19,994 nucleotides of DNA, from positions 1-19,994 of the forward strand of contig CANQOJ010000018.1 of NCBI GenBank assembly GCA_947625455.1, written 5' to 3'. The notes under the pieces were generated by a model that did not search any database, was not told where the DNA came from, and saw nothing but the letters and a program-made list of their open reading frames with translations. The stretch is from an uncultured Clostridia bacterium (GTDB taxonomy: Bacteria; Bacillota; Clostridia; Oscillospirales; Ruminococcaceae). Shown one piece after another: positions 1 through 6,294 of this stretch. A program made the position numbers and the translations under genes. The stretch's first letter is position 1; every line of letters begins with the position of its first letter.

Positions 1-219
1 TCCGGGTTCAACGTCCTCGCTGCCCATTCCCGAATCGTCAGCAGTACCGCCGCCGCCCGTTACTCCGTCGGCAATATCTCTGCCCGCGTTTGCAATTCCG
101 TTTACAACGTCCTTGCCCGCGTCGGCAATACCGTCTATCACACCCTGCGCGCCTGCTGTTGCGGAAACCGCAAGAACGCACAACGCCGCAGTTAAAGATG
201 CCGCTATATTTTTAAGCAT
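1..219 (-). CDS. Small secreted protein, N-terminal part (runs off the window)
   Basis: An open frame reads leftwards from the ATG at 219-217 to the window edge without a stop, giving 73 residues. GGAG lies just upstream (about 227-230). The protein starts MLKNIAASLTAALCVLAVSA, a classic Sec signal peptide with likely cleavage after an Ala near residues 21-24. After it come imperfect 11-12 residue repeats (VIDGIADAGKDV, VNGIANAGRDI, ADGVTG) and then a Gly/Asp-rich stretch. Short secreted proteins with this kind of amphipathic repeat occur in Clostridia, but I do not recognise a function. The rest of the gene lies outside the window. Confidence 0.7.
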   Translation of the reverse strand, partial: MLKNIAASLTAALCVLAVSATAGAQGVIDGIADAGKDVVNGIANAGRDIADGVTGGGGTADDSGMGSEDVEPG

Positions 220-329
220 AATTTTTCTCCTATTCGTGCGTATTTTGCGCAAATATTTTCGCGCGTTATATTATCTGCAATGAATGTGCAAATATCAGCG
301 GAGAAATTTAGCTTTGTGTTTTTGGCAAT

Positions 330-815
330 TCAGGAATTTTTTCTCAAAAAGCGCATAAACCTTATATTTCTGCAATTTGTTTCAAGAATGGGTGAACTTT
401 CGGCAAGTTCCCAGTTTTTGTCATTTTCAATATCATAAAAGAAAACATCGCCCGCGAAATTCTCGTAAACTCTTGTAATCAACGCTTCGTCGCAATACGG
501 CAAAAGCTGTTTGTATATTTCCGCCCCGCCTATGACGAAAACTCTTTTGCCGAGCGAATTGACATATTTTAACATCTCGTCAATATCGCCGAAAACTTTT
601 GCGCCGTCAATTTCCGACAGGCTTCTTGACAATACGACATTTTCTCTTTCGGGCAATGGTCTTTTCGGAAAACTTTCGTATGTCTTTCTTCCCATAACGA
701 CAACGGAATTTTTCGTTGTTTCGCGGAAATGTTTCATATCAAGCGGCAGTCTGCACAGCAAATCACCGTTTTTACCGATAGCGCAGTCGTTGTCCATTAC
801 TAAAATAAGCGTCAT
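330..815 (-). CDS. folA: Dihydrofolate reductase
   Basis: A 161-residue protein of normal DHFR length that should reduce dihydrofolate to tetrahydrofolate with NADPH in the cytoplasm. Visible family motifs are the N-terminal strand with AIGKNG (12-17), the acidic catalytic residue D26 in LPLDMKHFR, the NADPH-binding VVMGRKTYESFP (about 39-50), RPLPERENVVLSR, and VIGGAEIYKQLLPYCDE in the second half. The usual Pro-Trp before the active-site helix is Leu-Cys here (L20-C21), which fits a clostridial DHFR subfamily lacking the Trp. The ATG at 815 is preceded by GAGG at 826-823, and a good promoter lies at 849-877. No thyA is adjacent, so the gene appears to be a single transcription unit. Confidence 0.93.
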   Translation of the reverse strand: MTLILVMDNDCAIGKNGDLLCRLPLDMKHFRETTKNSVVVMGRKTYESFPKRPLPERENVVLSRSLSEIDGAKVFGDIDEMLKYVNSLGKRVFVIGGAEIYKQLLPYCDEALITRVYENFAGDVFFYDIENDKNWELAESSPILETNCRNIRFMRFLRKNS

Positions 816-848
816 AATTATACCTCGTCTTAAATGTTCTATACGGTT

Positions 849-877
849 ATTTTAGCATATTTTGGCGGAAAATTCAA
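849..877 (-). promoter_or_regulatory. Sigma-A promoter of folA
   Basis: On the minus strand: -35 TTGAAT (877-872), 17-bp spacer, -10 TAAAAT (854-849), with TG one base before the -10 (extended -10). It lies about 34 bp before the folA start. Confidence 0.75.
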
Positions 878-894
878 GGGATTTTGTGTGCATT

Positions 895-933
895 AAATAA
901 ACAGCGCACAGAAAATCTGCGCGCCATTTATTT
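895..933. terminator. Hairpin terminator between folA and the LRR surface protein gene
   Basis: Arms 895-912 and 916-933 pair over 18 bp with three G-T type mismatches around an AAA loop. Each side ends in an A/T-rich run, so it can act as a Rho-independent terminator for the minus-strand surface protein gene ending at 962. The folA promoter lies immediately to its left. Confidence 0.7.
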
Positions 934-961
934 TATGAGGACCTTGTGTCAGGTTGTGAGA

Positions 962-2488
962 TTAGTGATTTTTCTTAGCGACAACGATCGCCGCGCCTGC
1001 AAGGGCAACAATTCCGATTGTCATTGCGATACCGCCGAAGCCTGTGTCGGCGTTATCCTCTTTGTTAGCACCGTTATCGGAAGAACTGCTTGAAGCACTG
1101 TCTGTACCCGATGCGCTTCCTGTGCCTGTGCCGGAAGCACTGCCGCTACCGGAGGGTGTTGTCGAAGCGTTTTGAGTTGAAGTCGAAGTTGAAGTAGATG
1201 TGCTTGTAGAAGTCGAGGTGCTTGTTGAGGTTGAAGTGCTTACAGGTTTTGACGAGCTTGCAGGTGTAGATGAGCTTGCGGGTTTAGAGCTTGAAGATGA
1301 TGAAGATGATGAGCTTGATGATGAAGATGACGAGCTTGCGGGTTTAGAGCTTGAAGAAGATGATGAGCTTGCAGGCTTCGAGCTTGAAGATGATGAAGAT
1401 GATGAGCTAGCAGGTTTTGAGCTTGATGATGAAGATGATGAGCTAGCAGGCTTTGAGCTTGAAGATGATGAAGATGATGAGCTTGCAGGTGTTGAGCTTG
1501 ATGATGATGAAGATGATGAGCTTGAAGGCGTTGATTGTGTAGGATTATAACTATAATGAATCACTTTGGCATCTGATAAGCCTGAATTAACGATACCTGA
1601 GATTATTTTAAATTCATCTTCAGAACCTGCATAATATACTTCAGCAAGACAAATCGAGTTAGGGCGGGTGTCTGAAGAAAAAGAATCACTGCTAACTGAA
1701 ATCAAACTCTTAGGGATATAAACTTTTTCAAGTTTGGCATTATTGCAAAAAGCATCTATTCCCACAACGCCTACGCCCTCTTCCAAAGTCACAGTCGTCA
1801 AATTATCGCAATAACTAAAAGCAGAGTCTCTTATTGTTTTAACATTTCCGGGAATTGTTATATTTTTGAGAGAATCGCAGCCACTGAAAGCAGAAACGCC
1901 AATCTGCTGTACAGATTTCGGTATATCCAAATTCTTCAAATGTGTACAACCTTGGAATGCGTAGTCACTAATTTCCTTTACACCGTCCGGAATATTGATC
2001 TCTTCAAGATTTATACACCACGCAAAAGCACCTTTGCCAATTTTTGTTACAGCACTTGGAATAGTTATGTTTTTAAGAAGCTTACAGTCGTTAAACGCAC
2101 GATCTCCGATATTTGTTAAGGTACTCGGCAAATTTACGGTTACAAGCGATGTACAGCCGGAAAATGCATAATTATCAATGGATGTGACGTTCTTTCCAAT
2201 TGTAACGGTTGATATTTTCGTGTTACCGTACATTGTGCCGACTTCAGTTACTTTTTTCCCGTTATAAGTATCGGGAATAGTTACTTCATACACATCTTGG
2301 GGAAAATCCTTGCTTAATGAAACTTTATATGTTTCGTCATCAAGTTCCTCAAACGAGAACAACTTGTCTATTGTGTAACTGCTTTGTGTTGCCGCATTAA
2401 CAACGGGAATGGTATTTACTGCCACAACCGCTGATGTTGTCGCAAGAGTACCCGCGAGAAGAATTGCGCCTAATTTTCTTACTTTCAT
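962..2488 (-). CDS. Secreted BspA-type leucine-rich repeat protein with poly-Ser stalk and C-terminal anchor
   Basis: 508 residues, starting at the ATG at 2488: GGAGGA sits 7 bases upstream, inside the extended frame that begins at 2503, so the longer start is rejected. Residues 1-32 form a signal peptide ending VNA. About eight LRR_5 (BspA-like) repeats of 23 residues follow, with the pattern L..I.IP..V..I...AF.GC. Next is a long low-complexity stalk of Ser runs broken by KPA or TPA, a Ser-Thr alternation, and a Gly/Ser-rich part. The C-terminus is EDNADTG, a hydrophobic segment and KKNH, resembling a sortase sorting signal with NADTG in place of LPXTG. BspA-type repeats are found on many gut bacterial surface proteins, often adhesins. 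The ligand is unknown and no sortase is in the window. Confidence 0.88.
   Translation of the reverse strand: MKVRKLGAILLAGTLATTSAVVAVNTIPVVNAATQSSYTIDKLFSFEELDDETYKVSLSKDFPQDVYEVTIPDTYNGKKVTEVGTMYGNTKISTVTIGKNVTSIDNYAFSGCTSLVTVNLPSTLTNIGDRAFNDCKLLKNITIPSAVTKIGKGAFAWCINLEEINIPDGVKEISDYAFQGCTHLKNLDIPKSVQQIGVSAFSGCDSLKNITIPGNVKTIRDSAFSYCDNLTTVTLEEGVGVVGIDAFCNNAKLEKVYIPKSLISVSSDSFSSDTRPNSICLAEVYYAGSEDEFKIISGIVNSGLSDAKVIHYSYNPTQSTPSSSSSSSSSSSTPASSSSSSSSSSKPASSSSSSSSSKPASSSSSSSSSSKPASSSSSSSSKPASSSSSSSSSSSSSSSSSKPASSSTPASSSKPVSTSTSTSTSTSTSTSTSTSTSTQNASTTPSGSGSASGTGTGSASGTDSASSSSSDNGANKEDNADTGFGGIAMTIGIVALAGAAIVVAKKNH
1165..1535 (-). repeat. Low-complexity triplet repeat encoding the Ser-rich stalk
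   Basis: Imperfect trinucleotide repeats, seen on the plus strand as gatgatgaagatgatgagctt units separated by gcaggt/gcgggt. They encode Ser runs of 7 to 17 residues punctuated by KPA/TPA. The distal part (about 1180-1245) encodes Ser-Thr dipeptides. Tracts of this type are prone to slippage, so length may vary between strains. Confidence 0.85.
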
Positions 2489-2495
2489 ATATGTT

Positions 2496-2501
2496 TCCTC
2501 C
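2496..2501 (-). promoter_or_regulatory. Ribosome binding site that fixes the LRR protein start
   Basis: GGAGGA, 7 bases before the ATG at 2488. It overlaps the upstream in-frame ATG at 2503, so that ATG cannot be the main start. Confidence 0.8.
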
Positions 2502-2513
2502 ATATTAAACTTT

Positions 2514-2550
2514 GGCTTTCGCCGATTTATGTCCTATTCCTTTCGGAATA
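2514..2550 (-). promoter_or_regulatory. Two GAAA-tetraloop hairpins in the LRR mRNA leader
   Basis: On the minus strand TATTCC-GAAA-GGAATA (2550-2535) is followed by GGC-GAAA-GCC (2523-2514). The first stem begins about 11 bases after the -10 box, so it would lie at the very 5' end of the mRNA. A 5'-terminal stem can protect an mRNA from decay, but that role here is inference. Confidence 0.5.
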
Positions 2551-2560
2551 CTTCAGTAGT

Positions 2561-2589
2561 ATTATAGCACACAATTTTTCGTTTGTCAA
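2561..2589 (-). promoter_or_regulatory. Consensus sigma-A promoter of the LRR protein gene
   Basis: TTGACA (2589-2584), exactly 17 bp, TATAAT (2566-2561), with TG one base before the -10. This is a perfect consensus, so high expression is expected. Confidence 0.88.
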
Positions 2590-2622
2590 GTATAAATATC
2601 TAAAAAGACAATAATTTTATCA

Positions 2623-2646
2623 TTTGTATAGTATTACTATCACAAA
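2623..2646. promoter_or_regulatory. Imperfect palindrome, possible operator of the XRE regulator
   Basis: TTTGTATAGTA and TACTATCACAAA form a dyad around a single T, with one bulged base. It lies just before the TATAAT at 2654-2659, where a repressor would cover the -35 region. Autoregulation by the downstream XRE protein is plausible but unproven. Confidence 0.4.
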
Positions 2647-2653
2647 TGTCAGG

Positions 2654-2659
2654 TATAAT
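2654..2659 (+). promoter_or_regulatory. Probable -10 box of the XRE regulator gene
   Basis: TATAAT, 42 bp before the ATG. No good -35 is present at 16-18 bp spacing (GTATTA at 17 bp), so the promoter would be weak or helped by another factor. Confidence 0.4.
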
Positions 2660-2701
2660 CTTATCATAAAAGATATAATAAATATCAAAGGGGTTTTATT
2701 T

Positions 2702-3010
2702 ATGACTATTTTATATGAATTATGCGAGCGTATCGCCGAACTTCGGTGGCAGGCGCGGCTTACGCAGGCTGAACTTGCCAAACGTCTGGGAGTAACACGA
2801 AGCGCGGTGAACTCGTGGGAAATGGGGTTGTCTATTCCGCAGTTAAAGTACGTTATTGAAATGTCGGAAATATTTAACACAACTATTGACAGTATGCTGA
2901 AAAGTTCACAACAAGTTGTAATTGACATAACCGACCTCACTAAAGACGAACAACAAGCGGTGTTTAATATCGTTGACTGCCTTAAGCAATACCACAGCAT
3001 TGAAAAATAA
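2702..3010 (+). CDS. XRE-family helix-turn-helix transcriptional regulator
   Basis: 102 residues. The start is the ATG at 2702 with AAAGGGG 8 bases upstream; a longer frame with a TTG at 2624 has no ribosome site. Residues about 8-62 form the Cro/C1-type HTH: IAELRWQARLTQAELAKRLG followed by VTRSAVNSWEMG is the helix-turn-helix core, then YVIEMSEIFNTTIDSML. The C-terminal part, DITDLTKDEQQAVFNIVDCL, resembles the short tail of solitary clostridial XRE regulators. The gene stands alone between a divergent surface protein gene and convergent pcrA, and a palindrome upstream suggests autoregulation. Targets are unknown; the divergent LRR gene is one candidate. Confidence 0.85.
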   Translation: MTILYELCERIAELRWQARLTQAELAKRLGVTRSAVNSWEMGLSIPQLKYVIEMSEIFNTTIDSMLKSSQQVVIDITDLTKDEQQAVFNIVDCLKQYHSIEK

Positions 3011-3039
3011 AAAAGGGACGTTTTCAAAGCGTCCCTTTT
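3011..3039. terminator. Bidirectional terminator between the XRE regulator and pcrA
   Basis: AAAAGGGACG (3011-3020) pairs perfectly with CGTCCCTTTT (3030-3039) around a 9-base loop. It has T-runs in both directions and separates two convergent genes. Confidence 0.85.
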
Positions 3040-3042
3040 AAA

Positions 3043-5400
3043 TTAAATCTTAGTCATTTTCGCAAAGTTCTTCATAACCGATTTAGTGCCGAACTCGTCA
3101 AAATTCACGGTTACCAGAGCGTCGTTGCCCATTTGCTTGATACTCGTCACAACGCCGTCTTTAAACTTGACGTGGCGCACCCTGTCGCCTACCGCGATAT
3201 TCTCCGAAGTTCCCTGCGCAACGGCGGGATTTTTCAGCTTTTCGGACTGTTCTTTCAGAAAACTGCGGTGCTGGGGTTTGGCGTTGGTGATAAAACTGCG
3301 GGTGTATGTGCTGGCTTCTTCCGTTTCCTCGCAGTATTCCGGCGGTATCTCCCGCGCAAAGATTGAAAGCTGGTTAGATGACGTCCGTCCGTAAAGCATT
3401 CTGTAATTCGTGTGGGTTATATACAGCTTGCGTTTAGCGCGCGTTATCGCAACATATGCCAGCCTGCGCTCTTCCTCCATTTCAACCGGATCGTTCATGC
3501 TCATCATAGACGGGAAAACATTGTCCTCCGCGGCAACCATAAACACCACGGGAAATTCAAGACCTTTCGCGCTGTGTATGGTCATAAGCGAAACTCTGTC
3601 GGACTCGCTGTCGTAGCCGTCCAAGTCCGATACCAGCGCCGTTTGTTCAAGAAAATCGGGAAGCGACGCGTCGGGCTGTTCTTCCATAAGCAGGACGGCG
3701 TTTGACTTAAGTTCTGCGATATTTTCAAGGCGTGACGCGCCGTCGTCGCCCATTGTTTTCAGCATTGCGGAATATCCCGTCTTATCGGCAACAGCGTCTA
3801 TAAGTTCGTCAAGCGGCATTGTGTCCGCAAGTTCGTCAAGTTCATCAAACAGGTTTGCGGCGGCTTTCAGCGTGTTTGCCTTTCTCGCAAGCGTTTCATA
3901 CTGGCCTGCATTACGGCACACATCTATCGGATCAATGCCTAATCCCTCGGAAATGCGTATAATTTCGTCAACGGTCGTATCGCCTATACCGCGCTTGGGT
4001 TCGTTTATAACTCTGCGAAATCTCACCGCGTCAAACGGATTGTTCAAAAGCGCAAGATATGACAGAATGTCCTTTATCTCTTTTCTGTCGTAAAAGCGCA
4101 GACCGCCTACCATTTTATACGGTATCTTCTGCCTTACAAACGCGCCCTCAACGCTTCTTGACAGTGCGTTTGAACGGTACAGTATTGCAAAATCGGAATA
4201 TTTCGCGCCGTTGTTTACTTCATCATTGATAATATCGGCAATTCCCTTGGCTTCGGCTTGTTCGCTGGGATATTTCCGTATCTGGATTTTGTCGCCCTCT
4301 CCCAGTTCGCTCCAGAGCTTTTTTGTCTTTCGGCGGGAGTTGTTTTTAATGACGGCATTAGCGGAGTTCAGTATATTTTCGGTTGAACGGTAATTCTGTT
4401 CAAGTCTTACAACAGCGCAGTTCTTGTACTGCTTTTCAAAGTTAAGAATGTTCTCAACAGTTGCACCTCTGAATGCGTAGATAGACTGGTCGTCATCTCC
4501 GACAACGCAGAGATTTCCGTTATCTCCCGCCAGAAGCGAAACAAGTTTGTACTGCGCTATATTCGTATCCTGATACTCGTCAACCATTATGTATTTATAC
4601 AAATTGCGGTAATGTTCGAGGGTATCGGGGAAGTTTTCAAACAGCGTTACCGTAAGGAAAATGATGTCGTCAAAGTCAACGGCGTTTGCGTTTTTCAGCA
4701 ATTTCTGGTATTCACGGTAGACCTTAGCCGTCTGCTTTTCAAGAATGTCAATGCTGTCGATATAATCCTGTGCATAGTCGTCAGCAGAAATCATCTTGTC
4801 CTTAAGCGAAGATATTCTGTTCTTAAAAACCTTTGAACCTATCGTCTTTTCATCTATTTCGAGGTTTTTCATAACGCTTTTGATAAGGCGTTTTGTATCC
4901 TCGTCGTCATAAATCGTAAATCCCGAACGATAGCCCAGTTTTTCGATTTCACGGCGCAGGATTTTAACGCAGGCGGAATGAAACGTTGAAGCGTTGATTT
5001 TCTGCGCGCTTTCGCCAAGCATCTGCGACAATCTTTCGCGCAATTCCCCCGCCGCCTTGTTTGTAAACGTAATCGCAAGGATATTCCACGGCTTCACGGG
5101 TTCAACTGCGATTATATCGGCAAGTTTCTTTGTGTTTTCGGGAGTTTTTTCCATATTCGGAAAATCCTTCAAAAACCGCTCCTGTTCGGGGGTTATACTG
5201 CGTATTTCCTCGTCATGATAAGCGTTTCCGAAACGCGTCATGTTGGCTATTCTGTTTACGAGAACAGAGGTTTTTCCGCTTCCTGCGCCCGCTATGATAA
5301 GCTGCGGTCCGATTACGTTGAAGATGGCTTTTTTCTGCATATTATTCGCACGTTCAAAACAGCTTTCAAGCGCCGCTCTTTTAAGTTCTGTATAGTTCAA
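3043..5400 (-). CDS. pcrA: ATP-dependent DNA helicase PcrA (UvrD family)
   Basis: 785-residue superfamily 1 helicase, 3'-5', used in excision repair, plasmid replication and clearing RecA and RNA polymerase from DNA. Motifs in order: Walker A GAGSGKT (38-44), Ia AITFTNKAAG (about 109-118), Walker B DEYQDTN (274-280), GDDDQSIYAFRG (301-312), QNYRST (335-340), MTIHSAKGLEFP (near 605) and VAITRAKRKLYITH. The last 50 residues (GDRVRHVKFKDGVV) match the Tudor-like domain by which PcrA contacts RNA polymerase. About 48 extra residues (54-101) separate Walker A from motif Ia compared with Bacillus PcrA. The start is a TTG at 5400, preceded by GAGG overlapping the SPFH stop codon (8-bp gap), so it is probably translationally coupled as the last gene of the operon. 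Confidence 0.92.
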   Translation of the reverse strand: MNYTELKRAALESCFERANNMQKKAIFNVIGPQLIIAGAGSGKTSVLVNRIANMTRFGNAYHDEEIRSITPEQERFLKDFPNMEKTPENTKKLADIIAVEPVKPWNILAITFTNKAAGELRERLSQMLGESAQKINASTFHSACVKILRREIEKLGYRSGFTIYDDEDTKRLIKSVMKNLEIDEKTIGSKVFKNRISSLKDKMISADDYAQDYIDSIDILEKQTAKVYREYQKLLKNANAVDFDDIIFLTVTLFENFPDTLEHYRNLYKYIMVDEYQDTNIAQYKLVSLLAGDNGNLCVVGDDDQSIYAFRGATVENILNFEKQYKNCAVVRLEQNYRSTENILNSANAVIKNNSRRKTKKLWSELGEGDKIQIRKYPSEQAEAKGIADIINDEVNNGAKYSDFAILYRSNALSRSVEGAFVRQKIPYKMVGGLRFYDRKEIKDILSYLALLNNPFDAVRFRRVINEPKRGIGDTTVDEIIRISEGLGIDPIDVCRNAGQYETLARKANTLKAAANLFDELDELADTMPLDELIDAVADKTGYSAMLKTMGDDGASRLENIAELKSNAVLLMEEQPDASLPDFLEQTALVSDLDGYDSESDRVSLMTIHSAKGLEFPVVFMVAAEDNVFPSMMSMNDPVEMEEERRLAYVAITRAKRKLYITHTNYRMLYGRTSSNQLSIFAREIPPEYCEETEEASTYTRSFITNAKPQHRSFLKEQSEKLKNPAVAQGTSENIAVGDRVRHVKFKDGVVTSIKQMGNDALVTVNFDEFGTKSVMKNFAKMTKI

Positions 5401-5408
5401 TTTCTACC

Positions 5409-6269
5409 TCACTCACTGTCGTCATTTCCGTCAAGTGCAATAAACGGGTTCACGTCGTTTCCTATCGCCTGTGGAAGAACACCGTTCCAGTTGTTTACCT
5501 TAAGATAGTCGATATAACTCGGACTTTTCGCAAGCTGTTCCTGCACTGCCTGAATAGCATATGCCTCGGCGTCAGCTTTTATCTTCTGCGAATCAGCTTC
5601 AGCCTGCGCGGCGATTACCTTCTGTTTTGCCTCTTCTTCTTTTTCGGCGGTCTTGTTCTGCATTTTAAGAGCGTCCTGCGCCGCGATTACCTTTGCCTGT
5701 ATGGACTGTTCAAACGCCTCGTCAAACGAGAGGTTTTCGATTGCAAATGCCGTTACGACAATACCGCTAGGTTCAAGCGTTTCCTTCAGCGACTCGTAAA
5801 TTGCGTTCTGAACTTCTGAACGCGTCTGTACCAAATCCTCCGCCCTTACCTTTCCTATCTCGTTTTTCGCGATTTTCGCAACATTCGGAACAAGCAATTT
5901 CGTTTCAACATTCGGTATGCCTATTGTCCTTATGATGTCGGACAGCTTTGTCCCGTCATAATAGTAGTTCATTTTAAGCGAAAGCTGGTCTACCGTCTGG
6001 GTGTCGCTTGTATAAGCGTTTGTCTGTATTGAGTATATCTGTTCGCGGGTGTCAACCTCTTGGATTTCCTCGATAAACGGGATATGGAAATTAAGTCCCG
6101 CAGAGAGATCGCTTCCCACAATTTTCCCAAACTGATATTTAACTCCTATAAATCCCTCGTTAACTACCGTAAAGCAGTTGAAAACGACTATCACTACAAG
6201 CACAACGCCTATTGCCACAAGTGTAAGCGTGCCTATGTTTAACTTCCCGTTCTTTTTATCTTCAGACAT
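5409..6269 (-). CDS. SPFH/band-7 (prohibitin-like) membrane protein
   Basis: 286 residues from the ATG at 6269, chosen because AGAGG sits 7 bases upstream; an extended frame to 6311 has no ribosome site and runs into the previous gene. A single N-terminal membrane segment (about 13-35, LVAIGVVLVVIVVFNCF) is followed by a prohibitin-like domain (EGFIGVKYQFGKIV, AGLNFHIPFIEEI, VDTREQIYSIQT). An Ala/Glu/Lys-rich coiled coil follows (about 195-245, AEKEEEAKQKVIAAQAEADS). Family members form large membrane-bound rings and organise microdomains or control proteases. No NfeD partner or FtsH is adjacent, so it resembles free-standing prohibitin-like proteins rather than the YqfA-NfeD type. It lies 25 bp after the activase-like gene. 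Confidence 0.87.
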   Translation of the reverse strand: MSEDKKNGKLNIGTLTLVAIGVVLVVIVVFNCFTVVNEGFIGVKYQFGKIVGSDLSAGLNFHIPFIEEIQEVDTREQIYSIQTNAYTSDTQTVDQLSLKMNYYYDGTKLSDIIRTIGIPNVETKLLVPNVAKIAKNEIGKVRAEDLVQTRSEVQNAIYESLKETLEPSGIVVTAFAIENLSFDEAFEQSIQAKVIAAQDALKMQNKTAEKEEEAKQKVIAAQAEADSQKIKADAEAYAIQAVQEQLAKSPSYIDYLKVNNWNGVLPQAIGNDVNPFIALDGNDDSE

Positions 6270-6294
6270 TTGTTTTCCTCTTCTCTGTATAATA

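Noticed and set aside
220..329. Possible promoter of the small secreted protein (TTTGCA, 16 bp, TATAAC on the minus strand)
   Set aside because: Both boxes are poor matches and other placements are equally good, so it is not called as a feature.
1200..1550. Plus-strand open frame of 116 residues, almost all Glu, Asp, Leu
   Set aside because: It is the antisense reading of the Ser-codon repeats of the LRR protein stalk. It has no ribosome site and its composition follows directly from the repeat.
2620..3027. Minus-strand open frame of 135 residues opposite the XRE gene
   Set aside because: The plus strand encodes a clear HTH regulator with a ribosome site; the minus reading shows no motif and runs through the terminator.
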